Source: Bacillota bacterium
GTDB taxonomy: Bacteria > Bacillota_A > Clostridia > DSM-8532
Assembly: GCA_023424865.1 (NCBI GenBank)
Contig: JAFADM010000509.1
Span: 1 to 39,348 of the forward strand
Direction: 5' to 3'
Length of the DNA stretch: 39,348 nt
Below, in pieces: positions 7,699 through 16,142 of this stretch. The notes below the pieces were generated by a model that saw only the letters and a list, made by a program, of their open reading frames with translations, was not told the DNA's origin and did no database searches. A program made the position numbers and the translations under genes. Numbering within the stretch: the stretch's first letter is position 1; each line of letters begins with the position of its first letter.

Positions 7699-8511
7699 AT
7701 GCGCGGGTATTCTAAAGCAGCGGCCTATTTTTTACTTACGTTAATTGGTTTTATCATGGTATTTCCTTTTTTATGGATGGTGTCAACCTCACTGAAAACC
7801 GGTGTGGATATCTATAATCCGTCCATAATACCCAAAACGGTTACCTTTAATAATTATGCCAGAGTGATTGAAAATTCCAATTTTCTGCTTTGGTTTAAAA
7901 ATAGTCTGATTGTAGCAGGCATCACAACCGTATCGGTCCTCTGGTTTGACACCCTGGTGGGATACACCTTTGCCAAGCTTCCTTTCAGGGGAAAAACACC
8001 GCTGTTCATTATGATTCTGTCCACCCTGATGATTCCTACCGAAATGCTCATTATACCCTGGTATATGATGAGTACCAGGCTGGGGTGGCTTAATTCCTAC
8101 TGGTCACTGCTCTTTCCGGGACTTACCTCCGCCTTCGGCATCTTTATGATGCGGCAATTTTTCAAGGGTGTGCCGGATGATATTTTTGAGGCAGGCCGGA
8201 TTGACGGGCTCTCGGAATTCGGTATCTTTGTAAGGGCGGCGGTACCCATGGTAAAGCCGGCCATGTCGGCACTGGGAATTTTCACTTTCTTAGGCAACTG
8301 GAATGCCTTTCTATGGCCTGTCATAGCTGTGGACGAAACCAATATTTACACCCTGCCGGTTGGGCTGGCACTGTTTTCGGGGGAGTCCTACAACCAGTGG
8401 GATCTGGTCATGGCGGCGGCAAGTCTTGCAACCCTGCCTGTTCTTATTGTATTCTTCTTTTTCCAGAAGCAAATTATTGAAGGTATACATATGACGGGCC
8501 TCAAGGCATAG
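7699..8511 (+). CDS. Carbohydrate ABC transporter permease, MalG/UgpE type
   Basis: Second permease of the importer, 270 residues, about six helices. It opens with the MalG-class hallmark FPFLWMVSTSLKT (22-34) and carries the EAA loop IFEAGRIDGLSEFGIF (162-177; Glu164, Gly170). The C-terminal FQKQIIEGIHMTGLKA ending is also typical of this class. Start preceded by GAAGGAGGG. Only 34 bases separate it from the first permease and 13 bases from the amidohydrolase, indicating one transcript. No nucleotide-binding subunit follows. Confidence 0.9.
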   Translation: MRGYSKAAAYFLLTLIGFIMVFPFLWMVSTSLKTGVDIYNPSIIPKTVTFNNYARVIENSNFLLWFKNSLIVAGITTVSVLWFDTLVGYTFAKLPFRGKTPLFIMILSTLMIPTEMLIIPWYMMSTRLGWLNSYWSLLFPGLTSAFGIFMMRQFFKGVPDDIFEAGRIDGLSEFGIFVRAAVPMVKPAMSALGIFTFLGNWNAFLWPVIAVDETNIYTLPVGLALFSGESYNQWDLVMAAASLATLPVLIVFFFFQKQIIEGIHMTGLKA

Positions 8512-8524
8512 GGAGGGGAAGTAA

Positions 8525-9466
8525 ATGGATTTTAAACCGATTGATTCCCATATTCATTTTGAGGTAAAGGGATACGATCTGCTTGGTATTGAAAAACGCT
8601 ATATTGAGGAGCATGGCCGTGAAAAATGGCTTAAGCTTCAGGCACAAAATCAGTATCAAAAGGACAGGTGGGCCAGAGCCTGGGGGTTTCCCGATAGGGA
8701 ACCGGCAGCTGACGATGTGGGACAAACCTCAGCCAAATGGCTTGAGGAAATGAAAAAGAACAATCTTGACAGGCTGGTATTTGTTACAGGCGGAGGAAAT
8801 GAGCTTTTAAGTCAAATTGTTCGGGAGTATCCCGATGCCTTTATTGGATACGCCCATCACAACCCCTTTGAAAAGGATGGGGCGAGCATGCTGGAAACGG
8901 CCGTTACCACACTGGGCCTTAAGGGGTATAAAATACTGGCGCCGGATTTACCCGGCAGAATTGACGATCCGGTGCTCAAGCCGGTTTGGAAGGTAGCGGA
9001 AAGGCATCGGATCCCGGTTCTCATACACTTCGGGATTTTGGGTTCAGCGGGTGGGATTGCAAAACATGATAATATCAATCCCATGATACTTCACGATGTG
9101 GCACGGGCCCATCCGGACATTCCCTTTATCATTCCTCATTTTGGGTGCGGGCATCCGGAGCAGCTGCTCCAGCTGGCGTGGGTGTGCCCCAATATTTATA
9201 CGGATACGTCGGGAAGCAATCAGTGGATGCGGTGGATGCCCTACCCGCTGACCCTGGGGGACTTGTTCAGGAAATATTATGAGACCATCGGCCCCGGGCG
9301 GATTGTGTTCGGCACCGATTCCGAATGGTTCCCCCGGGGTTTTGTGCGTCCGTATTACGAGCAGCAGTTAAGGGAATGCGTTGAACTGGGCATGACCCGG
9401 GAGGAAATTAAAAGGATATTCAGGGATAACATCGCAGAACTTCTTAAGCTGGAGGCGCGTCAATGA
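8525..9466 (+). CDS. Amidohydrolase-related metal-dependent hydrolase
   Basis: TIM-barrel hydrolase of the amidohydrolase_2 type (PF04909 family by motif), 313 residues, cytoplasmic. Metal ligands visible: HIH at 9-11 after strand 1, His168 (VLIHFG), His205 (IPHFG) and Asp265 (FGTDS). No carboxylated lysine motif is evident, consistent with a mononuclear metal site. Related enzymes hydrolyse lactones and amides or decarboxylate aromatic acids, so the reaction is open. Ribosome site GGGAGGGG precedes the ATG. It overlaps the following gene by four bases (ATGA), which implies translational coupling, and belongs to the importer operon. Confidence 0.85.
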   Translation: MDFKPIDSHIHFEVKGYDLLGIEKRYIEEHGREKWLKLQAQNQYQKDRWARAWGFPDREPAADDVGQTSAKWLEEMKKNNLDRLVFVTGGGNELLSQIVREYPDAFIGYAHHNPFEKDGASMLETAVTTLGLKGYKILAPDLPGRIDDPVLKPVWKVAERHRIPVLIHFGILGSAGGIAKHDNINPMILHDVARAHPDIPFIIPHFGCGHPEQLLQLAWVCPNIYTDTSGSNQWMRWMPYPLTLGDLFRKYYETIGPGRIVFGTDSEWFPRGFVRPYYEQQLRECVELGMTREEIKRIFRDNIAELLKLEARQ

Positions 9467-10734
9467 CAATTAATACAGCAGAGGTTTTCGACAGTGAATT
9501 AAAAATGACTGTGGGCTGTACGGATCCCGGAGCCGTGGCCTATGCCGCAGCCAAAGCGTCTTCCCTTTTGGACGGGGAGCTTTCGGGCCTGGATATTCTT
9601 CTTAGCAGAAGTATTTATAAAAATGCCGTCTGCGTAGGCATACCTGGGATTAAAAAAAACGGGATTGAATATGCCGCACTTTTAGGCGCCATGGTAAGGA
9701 AGCCGGAGCTGAAGCTGGCTGTTTTAGGAGCGGTGAACGAGGCTATGCTGGGGCAGCTTGAAGAAGCGGTTAAAAAAATTCCGGTGACGGTTGCCTGTAT
9801 TGACTGCGAGGAGGTGCTCTACATCCGTGTGGCATGCCAAAGCGGCACCTCTGTCTCCAAGGTTGTTATCAGCGGCGACTATGACCGGATCAGCTCTGTT
9901 GAGAAGGACAATGAATGCCTTTACAGGCAGGATCCGGTAATTAAAAACCCGTCCGCTTCCTATGAAGGCTGGGATTTAAAGAGTATCTGGGACGCAGCTT
10001 TAAGCGGGGAGACGGATTATGGTCCCCTTATAAACTATGAGGCGATCAATAAAAAGGCAGGAGGCATCCTTACCGGAGCAGAAAAGGAAAATCCGGTTCA
10101 TGACCTGGTAAGCGGAAAAAGCCTTTGTACCGGTGAAATGGCCGCCCTGGCCCGTATATATGTTTTAAATACGGGTAAGAGAAGAATGTCGGGGGAAGTG
10201 GTGCCCGTTGTCAGTGTGGCAGGAAGCGGGAACCTGGGGATTCTGTCTATGCTGGCGGTGTCGGCCGTATGCGACTTTCTGGGAATATCACAGGAAGAAA
10301 GAGGTAAAGCACTCTGCCTTTCAATGCTGATAACGATTTATATAAAAAATCAGATGAACAGGCTTACCGTTATGTGCGGAACGGCTTTGGCAGGCGCCGC
10401 GGGCGCTGCCTCGGCCATAGCGTATTTGCTTGGAGGGGGCCTGCCCGAAATAGAAATGGCCATTAATACTATTCTTGGAAGCATAGGCGGTCTTCTGTGC
10501 GACGGGGCCAAGGAAAGCTGCGCCTTTAAAGTAGGCTTTGCAGCTGAGCTGGCCGTGGTAAGCGGAGCCATGGCTGCCGACTGTAAGGGTATAAAGCCGG
10601 GTGGCGGTATTATTACCCATGAGATCGATAAAAATATACGGAATGTAGGCCATATTAATAATAAAGGAATGAGGGAGGTTGATAATATAATTCTTGAGAT
10701 ACTTCATACACAGAAAAAAACAGGAAGGCTGTAG
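9463..10734 (+). CDS. L-cysteine desulfidase / serine dehydratase-like protein (CyuA/UPF0597)
   Basis: 423-residue cytoplasmic enzyme of the UPF0597 family, whose studied members (archaeal L-cysteine desulfidase, enterobacterial CyuA/YhaM) are iron-sulfur alpha,beta-eliminases giving pyruvate, ammonia and sulfide. Family signatures visible: VGCTDPGAVA with Cys19, MCGTALAGAAGAASA with Cys305, and LLCDGAKESCAFKV with Cys346 and Cys353, the cysteines expected to hold a 4Fe-4S cluster. Gly/Ala-rich segments around 305-330 are normal for the family. The real substrate may be another beta-substituted amino acid, because the gene is embedded in an importer operon rather than beside a cysteine transporter. 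Coupled to the amidohydrolase by a four-base overlap. Confidence 0.8.
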   Translation: MTINTAEVFDSELKMTVGCTDPGAVAYAAAKASSLLDGELSGLDILLSRSIYKNAVCVGIPGIKKNGIEYAALLGAMVRKPELKLAVLGAVNEAMLGQLEEAVKKIPVTVACIDCEEVLYIRVACQSGTSVSKVVISGDYDRISSVEKDNECLYRQDPVIKNPSASYEGWDLKSIWDAALSGETDYGPLINYEAINKKAGGILTGAEKENPVHDLVSGKSLCTGEMAALARIYVLNTGKRRMSGEVVPVVSVAGSGNLGILSMLAVSAVCDFLGISQEERGKALCLSMLITIYIKNQMNRLTVMCGTALAGAAGAASAIAYLLGGGLPEIEMAINTILGSIGGLLCDGAKESCAFKVGFAAELAVVSGAMAADCKGIKPGGGIITHEIDKNIRNVGHINNKGMREVDNIILEILHTQKKTGRL

Positions 10735-10739
10735 AAAAT

Positions 10740-10769
10740 TTGCATAAGCACAAAGGGGTGTTATACAAT
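10740..10769 (+). promoter_or_regulatory. Candidate promoter for ROK regulator
   Basis: TTGCAT at 10740-10745 and, 18 bases on, TACAAT at 10764-10769 (or TATACA at 10762 with a 16-base gap). It falls in the 72-base gap before the ROK regulator, so that gene may be expressed separately from the operon upstream. Confidence 0.45.
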
Positions 10770-10806
10770 ATTTTCATATAGAGCGAGAAAAGCTAAGGAG
10801 CCGTTT

Positions 10807-11949
10807 ATGATAAAGGGTACGCCTGAATATATCAAATTGATGAACAGAAGAACAGTTCTGTCACTCATTGTTAAGGAAAAAACCCTTTCCAGAGCAAGAA
10901 TTTCTCAACTCACAAATTTGAGCAAATCCACCGTATCTGCCATTGTGGAAGAATTGCTGGCCGAGAATATCATACGGGAAATCGGAGCGGGAATTTCTAC
11001 AAAGCAGGGGGGGAGGAAGCCCATCGAACTGGTATTCAACCCATCTGCAGGGTATATTGCAGGAATTGACATTGGCGCCTTTAAAAGCATCTGTGTCATC
11101 TCCGACCTGTCAGGAAAAATCCTGGAAAGGGGAGTGATACATAAAACGGACTCTAAGGATGAGGATTATTTTTCCAATATATTGAAGAATGTAAAAAAGA
11201 TGATTTCGGGTTTGGGTGTGGAGCGAAAGCTCATCGGCATGGGAGTCGGCATTCCGGGAACCACCGACATTGAAAAGGGTATAGCCCGGTTCGTGCCAAA
11301 GCTAAACTGGGTGGATTACCCCATAAGAGATGTCCTCGTCAATGAATTTAAGCTGGATGTGTATGTTGATAATGACGTCAACATGGCGGTTTTCGGTGAA
11401 AAATGGCTTGGTGCGGCCAAGGATTACAGCAGCTTTGTATTCATCTCCATCGGAGATGGTATTGGCAGCGGGATTATTATTGATAACAAAATTTACAGAG
11501 GCAGTAATTTTACCGGCGGTGAAATAGGCTACATGGTGCTATCACGGGACGCTCTCAAGACGAAGGCCTATACACCGGACGCTTACGGCTATTTTGAGAG
11601 TGTAGCCTCCGGCAGCGCCATAGAGAAAAAAATGGGCATAAGCTGCCGGGAGGTTTTTGAAAGGGCCCTTCATCATGACAGCGAAGCGATAAAAGCCGTC
11701 AAAGAAATGATGGAGTATCTCAGCATGGGTATTGCTAATGTGATAAGTATTTTAAGCCCACAGGCCGTCATTTTAGGCGGAGGGGTTTCCAAAGCGGGAC
11801 TGGGCCTTCTCCTGACAATAAGAAATGAAACCGCCCGTCTTACACCCATAAAATCTGAGATCGTCCTGTCCGAGCTGGGGGATGATGCGGGAGTTATGGG
11901 CTGTGTTGGTTCGGTGCTGACCAACAAATACGGAATCAGCTTTTATTGA
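10807..11949 (+). CDS. ROK family transcriptional repressor (XylR/NagC-like) with HTH
   Basis: 380 residues: an N-terminal winged HTH (about 15-65; SRARISQLTNLSKSTVSAIV is the helix-turn-helix) followed by a ROK sugar-kinase-like sensor domain starting at IAGIDIGAFKS. The first phosphate motif is degraded (GAFKS instead of GGTN/T), as expected for a repressor rather than a kinase. Ligand segment VDNDVN and SIGDGIGSG are kept. As in the ROK protein at 4140, EIGH is EIGY and the cysteine zinc motif is absent. Its likely target is the XylR-type operator at 4100-4126, with the ligand being the imported compound or a phosphorylated product. AAGGAG is six bases before the ATG. It lies at the 3-prime side of the importer block. 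Confidence 0.85.
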   Translation: MIKGTPEYIKLMNRRTVLSLIVKEKTLSRARISQLTNLSKSTVSAIVEELLAENIIREIGAGISTKQGGRKPIELVFNPSAGYIAGIDIGAFKSICVISDLSGKILERGVIHKTDSKDEDYFSNILKNVKKMISGLGVERKLIGMGVGIPGTTDIEKGIARFVPKLNWVDYPIRDVLVNEFKLDVYVDNDVNMAVFGEKWLGAAKDYSSFVFISIGDGIGSGIIIDNKIYRGSNFTGGEIGYMVLSRDALKTKAYTPDAYGYFESVASGSAIEKKMGISCREVFERALHHDSEAIKAVKEMMEYLSMGIANVISILSPQAVILGGGVSKAGLGLLLTIRNETARLTPIKSEIVLSELGDDAGVMGCVGSVLTNKYGISFY

Positions 11950-12022
11950 CATATCTTAAGCGGATTATGCCCGCGGCCGAATGGCTACAAGGCGCCGATG
12001 AAACAACTGTTTTTACAGGCGC

Positions 12023-12056
12023 TTATCAGCTCTGGGGCACTAAGAGCCAGGGATAA
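12023..12056 (+). promoter_or_regulatory. Hairpin in leader of lyase gene
   Basis: TTATC (12023-12027) and GCTCT (12029-12033) can pair with AGAGC (12043-12047) and GATAA (12052-12056), with an internal bulge. The stem-loop ends 26 bases before the lyase ATG. No T-run follows, so it is either an mRNA structure or a protein site. Slightly upstream (11992-12003) is a 12-base word, GCGCCGATGAAA, which recurs at 19539-19550. Confidence 0.35.
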
Positions 12057-12082
12057 CAGCGGCAAATATAAGGAGAAAAATT

Positions 12083-13588
12083 ATGTATACAAGAGAATAT
12101 GTTGAGAAAATGGACGGCGTTCATTTTCCCGGGAAAACGTTTCAGGATTGCGTATTGGCTCCGATTTTTGATATTCAGAAAAAGTATTATGCAAAGGTCT
12201 TCATTGAAATAAGCAAGGCACACGCCGTCATGCTGTACGATCAAAAAATTATAACCCATGAGGAAGCAAAAGCCATTCTGGGCGGGCTTAAGAAAATTGA
12301 TAAGATGGACATGAACGGAAAGGAATACGATCCCTCCTATGAGGACATGTTTTTTATGATAGAGCGTGAGCTTGAGAATCTTACAAGCGGGGACACGGCA
12401 GGAAGGCTGCACATTGCAAGAAGCCGCAATGACATTGATATTACTGAATTCCGTATGGTTCTGAGAAGAAAGCTTCTGGAGGTTATGGAAGCTCTTAATA
12501 CCTTCAGGCAGGTTTTGCTTGCACTGGCAGAGGAAAACACAGATACCGTGATGCCCGCCTATACCCATACCCAACCCGCCCAGCCCAGCACTCTGGCCCA
12601 TTATCTTTTAGCCTTTTCCGATTCTCTCCTGCGGGATTACATACGGTTTGACAATCTCTATAAAACGGTTAACCAAAGCCCTCTGGGAGCGGCTGCCATT
12701 ACCACCACCGGCTTTCCCATAAGCAGGGCCTCAACCATGGAGCTTCTGGGCTTTGACGGGCTTGTGGAGAACTCCTACGACAGCATCGCAGGCTGCGATT
12801 ACCTTACGGAATGCGCCTCGGTTCTGGTGGTTATGAATACCAGCCTCTCAAGGTTTATGAAGGATACCCTGGACTTTTGCACAAAGGAGTTTAACGTATT
12901 TTATCTGACCGCTCCTTATGTGCAGGTAAGCAGCATTATGCCCCAGAAAAGAAACCCCTCCTCCCTTGAACAAACCCGTCCGGCGGTAAGCAAAGCCATA
13001 GCGGAAGCAAAATGTGTGTTTGATGTACTTCACAATACGCCTTTCGGAGACATTGTGGATACGGAGGAACAGCTGCAGCCCCATCTGTATGATTCAATAA
13101 AATACACGGTGAGAGCCCTCCGGATGCTGAGCTCGGTTTTTACCACATTAAAGGTAAATAAGGAGATTCTTTTTCAAAGAGCTCATGAGGGCTTTATTAC
13201 AGCAACAGAGCTGGCAGATGTTTTAGTCAGGGACAAGGGCTTATCCTTTCGGCACAGTCATAAAATTACAAGCACCATTGTAAGGCTTCTGGCAGAGAAG
13301 AATTTGAAGGCAGGGGACATAACGCCCCAGCTAATCGCAGCCATTTCGGAGGAGGTTATCGGAAAGCCCGTTGATCTTAAGGCCTCTGAAATTGAAAAAG
13401 CGCTGGATCCTGTTAATTTTATAACTGTCCGGTCAATTACCGGAGGACCTGCCCCGGCGGAGACTCAGCGAATGCTGAAGGACAGGCTGAGTGTCCTTGA
13501 TAAAGATCAGTGCATGCTGGCGACGCGCCGGGAAAAGCTGATCCATGCTGCAAAGCTGCTGGAGGAAAGAATAGCACAAATAATATAA
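12083..13588 (+). CDS. Argininosuccinate lyase-like fumarase-superfamily C-N lyase
   Basis: 501-residue member of the aspartase/fumarase superfamily, which eliminates fumarate from N-succinyl-type compounds. Conserved regions seen: ARSRND (112-117), YTHTQPAQPSTLAH (160-173) with catalytic-type His162, and the mobile signature loop VSSIMPQKRNPSS (282-294) with catalytic-type Ser283/284. It is clearly argininosuccinate-lyase-like, but there is no arginine biosynthesis gene nearby, it is somewhat longer than usual ArgH (about 460), and the binding loop reads THTQ rather than THLQ. A catabolic lyase acting on an N-(1,2-dicarboxyethyl) compound, comparable to EDDS lyase, is a reasonable alternative. 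AAGGAG precedes the ATG. A GC hairpin with a T-rich tail follows. Confidence 0.75.
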   Translation: MYTREYVEKMDGVHFPGKTFQDCVLAPIFDIQKKYYAKVFIEISKAHAVMLYDQKIITHEEAKAILGGLKKIDKMDMNGKEYDPSYEDMFFMIERELENLTSGDTAGRLHIARSRNDIDITEFRMVLRRKLLEVMEALNTFRQVLLALAEENTDTVMPAYTHTQPAQPSTLAHYLLAFSDSLLRDYIRFDNLYKTVNQSPLGAAAITTTGFPISRASTMELLGFDGLVENSYDSIAGCDYLTECASVLVVMNTSLSRFMKDTLDFCTKEFNVFYLTAPYVQVSSIMPQKRNPSSLEQTRPAVSKAIAEAKCVFDVLHNTPFGDIVDTEEQLQPHLYDSIKYTVRALRMLSSVFTTLKVNKEILFQRAHEGFITATELADVLVRDKGLSFRHSHKITSTIVRLLAEKNLKAGDITPQLIAAISEEVIGKPVDLKASEIEKALDPVNFITVRSITGGPAPAETQRMLKDRLSVLDKDQCMLATRREKLIHAAKLLEERIAQII

Positions 13589-13631
13589 AAAGGCATTTTA
13601 CCAGCCTGTTTGTATATCTGGCCCCTGATTT

Positions 13632-13660
13632 CCGGCGGAAGCCGGTATGGGTTTTTATTT
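13632..13660 (+). terminator. Likely terminator after lyase gene
   Basis: CCGGC-GGAA-GCCGG (13632-13645), a stable five-pair GC stem with a tetraloop, followed by TATGG and GTTTTTATTT. The five bases before the T-run weaken the call. It separates the lyase from the two-component genes. Confidence 0.5.
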
Positions 13661-13725
13661 CACGCAAAACAGGCTATAATGGTTGTCAGATTCCTAAGGC
13701 CATGCCGGAAGGAGGCTTTGACACG

Positions 13726-14397
13726 ATGAAAAAACGAATACTTGTGGTGGAGGATGATAAATCCCTCAGAGAAGGCCTGGCCCTGTCTCTCTCTTCCGAG
13801 GCCCTGGAGGTGAAAACCGCCGCAAGCCTCAAGGAAGCACAGGAGGCCCTTAATAATGGAGGGCTGGATCTCATTGTGCTGGACAACCAGCTTCCCGATG
13901 GCACCGGTATGGATTTTTGCCGAAGCCTTCGTCAGGCATCCGCCATACCTGTTATTTTTTTAACGGTTTGCGACAGTGAAATGGATACGGTAGCCGCTTT
14001 CCGCATGGGGGCGGACGATTATGTAACCAAGCCCTTTTCTCTTATGATCCTGCGGGAAAGAATAGGAGCTGCCCTCAAACGAACCGGGACAGGGGAGGTT
14101 ATTTACCGCCAGGGCCGGTTTGATTTTAATTTTACGGAGCTCAGCTATTCCGTTGACGGGCAAAAGGTCTTTTTAAGTGCTGCCGAGCAGAAAATTCTGC
14201 GCATTTTGGTGGACTCCCGGAATTGCATCGTACCCAGAGAACAAATGATAGAGAAGGTATGGTCCTGCGACGGCGAATTTATCGATGATAACGCCCTGAC
14301 CGTCTCAATTAAGCGCCTTCGGGGAAAAGTAGGAAGCCACGCCATTAAAACGGTTTACGGACTGGGCTATGTCTGGGCAGGCGGTGACGAAGCATGA
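13726..14397 (+). CDS. OmpR/PhoB-family response regulator
   Basis: 223-residue two-component response regulator. Receiver domain 1-115: acidic pocket Asp10/Asp11 (VVEDD), phosphoacceptor Asp53 (IVLDNQLPDG), Thr in FLTV and Lys in TKPF. C-terminal winged-helix DNA-binding domain of the OmpR type (about 125-220; LSAAEQKILRIL, VSIKRLRGKVG, IKTVYGLGYVW). The start at 13726 has GGAGG ten bases upstream; the frame is open to 13510 but that part lacks receiver homology. A good -10 (TATAAT, 13675-13680) lies upstream without a clear -35. It overlaps the kinase gene by four bases and likely controls the ABC transporter downstream. Confidence 0.93.
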   Translation: MKKRILVVEDDKSLREGLALSLSSEALEVKTAASLKEAQEALNNGGLDLIVLDNQLPDGTGMDFCRSLRQASAIPVIFLTVCDSEMDTVAAFRMGADDYVTKPFSLMILRERIGAALKRTGTGEVIYRQGRFDFNFTELSYSVDGQKVFLSAAEQKILRILVDSRNCIVPREQMIEKVWSCDGEFIDDNALTVSIKRLRGKVGSHAIKTVYGLGYVWAGGDEA

Positions 14398-15386
14398 TCC
14401 TGGCTTATGCAGCCTTAGTGCTTGCAGCCTCCCTTGCCTATGCCGTACTTAGCCAGTACTACTGGGGCAGTCCCTGGTCCCTCATTCTTTACATACTGGT
14501 GCTGGCGCTTGCAAGCGGAGCCCTTTTCCTATGGGACACCCGGCGTAAAAAACGGTTAGCCATAAGGCTTAATACGCTTATTGATAAAGGAGCGGCCGGC
14601 GGAGAGTACCGTGAGGGCGAGCTTAATCAACTGGAGCACCGTCTTTATGAGCTTGCCCGAAGCTATGGCGCCGCCGCTCAAAAGAGCCGGGCGGAAGGCG
14701 AAAAATTAAACGCATTGGTGTCCGATATTGCCCACCAGGTGAAAACACCTCTGTCAAGCATTATCATGTATGCTGAAATGCAGACGGAGCTTAAGGATAA
14801 GGTGCCGCCCCATGGGGACAGGATTCTTATCCAGGCCCGCAAGCTTCATTTTCTGTTTGAAGCCCTTATAAAAATCTCCCGCTGTGAAGGAGGGCTTATC
14901 GCAAGCCAGCTCAGTATAGCACCCAACAGTGTGAGAGAGCTCGTCACCAGAGCCCTTAACGGCGTGTATGGACTTTCCGAAAGGAAGTCCATTAAAATTT
15001 CCGTAGATTCGGTTTATGCAGAAAACGCCTTTTTTGATATGAAATGGACCTGTGAGGCACTTCATAATATTCTGGACAATGCCGTAAAGTACACTCCGGA
15101 AGGTGGAGCGATCTGCCTTTCCATAACCGCTCACACCTTTTATGCCTGTGTTTCAATTACCGACAACGGCTGCGGAATAGACGAAACCGAAGTCCAAAGT
15201 ATCTTCAAGCGGTTTTACCGGGGGCAAAATACCTCTGGCGACGAGGGCCTTGGTATCGGCCTGTATCTTTCTTCCGGCATTATGGAAGCCCAAAGCGGTT
15301 ATATTACGGCAAAAAGCCGCCCCGGTGAAGGCAGCACCTTTAATATGTATCTTCCTTTGAGGGATCCCTCCCTTACTCAAAAGTGA
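14394..15386 (+). CDS. Sensor histidine kinase, intramembrane-sensing type
   Basis: 330 residues. Two closely spaced transmembrane helices (about 2-20 and 29-47) with only a short outside loop, so there is no real extracellular sensor domain; such kinases usually sense through a partner membrane transporter. Then HisKA with H-box SDIAHQVKTPLSS (His114), N-box LDNAVKYTPEGG, G1 DNGCGID and G2 GDEGLGIGLYLS. It partners the response regulator at 13726 (ATGA overlap). The adjacent ABC transporter is the probable sensing partner and target, as in antimicrobial-peptide detoxification modules (inference from family behaviour). Confidence 0.92.
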   Translation: MILAYAALVLAASLAYAVLSQYYWGSPWSLILYILVLALASGALFLWDTRRKKRLAIRLNTLIDKGAAGGEYREGELNQLEHRLYELARSYGAAAQKSRAEGEKLNALVSDIAHQVKTPLSSIIMYAEMQTELKDKVPPHGDRILIQARKLHFLFEALIKISRCEGGLIASQLSIAPNSVRELVTRALNGVYGLSERKSIKISVDSVYAENAFFDMKWTCEALHNILDNAVKYTPEGGAICLSITAHTFYACVSITDNGCGIDETEVQSIFKRFYRGQNTSGDEGLGIGLYLSSGIMEAQSGYITAKSRPGEGSTFNMYLPLRDPSLTQK

Positions 15387-15441
15387 CGAAAGTGTTCGTT
15401 TTGTGTCATTTTTGGGACAGAGTGGCCTGTTAAACTTAAAT
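15384..15441 (+). promoter_or_regulatory. Candidate promoter and response-regulator site for ABC genes
   Basis: A dyad TGAC (15384-15387) ... GTCA (15405-15408), enclosing GAAAGTG and TTTTGT, resembles the TGTGACG/TGTCACA boxes of Bce-type regulators in spirit. It sits just upstream of a weak promoter TTGGGA (15412-15417), 18 bases, TTAAAT (15436-15441). The arrangement suits activation by the response regulator encoded upstream. It overlaps the kinase stop codon. Confidence 0.4.
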
Positions 15442-15461
15442 CTCAGAAAGTGAGGGATACC

Positions 15462-16142
15462 ATGTTGATTCAAGCCATTCATTTGTCTAAAAATTACCCG
15501 TCGGGAGATGGTGAAACCCATGCACTGAAAGGGGTCAGCCTTTCCATCCAAAGAGGCGAGTTTGTGGCTGTCGTGGGAACAAGCGGCAGCGGCAAGAGCA
15601 CGCTTTTAAACCTTCTCGGAGGATTGGACAAGCCCACCTCGGGTGAAATTCATGTCAACGGACATTGCCTTAACACCATGAAGCCGGATGAACTGACCCT
15701 GTTCAGGCGCCGTTCCATTGGATTTGTTTTTCAAAGCTATAACCTCATTCCTGTTTTAAATGTTTATGAGAATATTGTTCTGCCGGCTCAGCTGGATGGT
15801 GCCGAACCGGATAAAGCGTATCTTGAGGCGCTTATTGCAACTCTTGGCCTTGAAAAAAAGCTTTTCAGCCTGCCCAGCCGTCTTTCCGGCGGACAGCAGC
15901 AGCGTGCAGCCATTGCAAGAGCCCTGGCTTCACGTCCGTCCATTGTCCTTGCCGACGAGCCAACCGGCAATCTGGATTCCAAAACGGGGCTTGAAGTTCT
16001 GCTTTTAATGAAAACCCTCAATGAACGCTATGCCCAGACCATTGTCATGATAACCCATAATGAAGAGCTGGCATCCCTGGCCTCCAGAATAATTCATATT
16101 GAGGACGGCCGGATTCTGTCGGATACGGGGGCAGTTCTATGA
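15462..16142 (+). CDS. ABC transporter ATP-binding protein, MacB/LolD type
   Basis: 226-residue nucleotide-binding subunit for an FtsX-type permease. Walker [10 protein letters not shown] (39-47), Q-loop FQSYNL (90-95), signature LSGGQQQR (141-148), Walker B with D-loop [12 protein letters not shown] (161-172), and H-loop MITHNEE. ATG at 15462 has GAGGG five bases upstream; a GTG at 15450 would add four residues but has worse context. It overlaps the permease start by three to four bases. Members of this class power mechanotransmission or extrusion of peptides and lipoproteins rather than nutrient import, and pairing with a two-component system suggests resistance to a cell-envelope-active compound. 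Confidence 0.93.
   Translation: MLIQAIHLSKNYPSGDGETHALKGVSLSIQRGEFVAVVGTSGSGKSTLLNLLGGLDKPTSGEIHVNGHCLNTMKPDELTLFRRRSIGFVFQSYNLIPVLNVYENIVLPAQLDGAEPDKAYLEALIATLGLEKKLFSLPSRLSGGQQQRAAIARALASRPSIVLADEPTGNLDSKTGLEVLLLMKTLNERYAQTIVMITHNEELASLASRIIHIEDGRILSDTGAVL

Noticed and set aside
11946..11969. Promoter using TTGACA at the ROK regulator stop codon
   Set aside because: The -35 is perfect but no -10 is found at a workable distance (a GC-rich run lies there).
13510..13725. N-terminal extension of the response regulator
   Set aside because: Receiver homology begins at 13726 where a good ribosome site exists; the upstream stretch contains a terminator-like hairpin and the gene's own -10.
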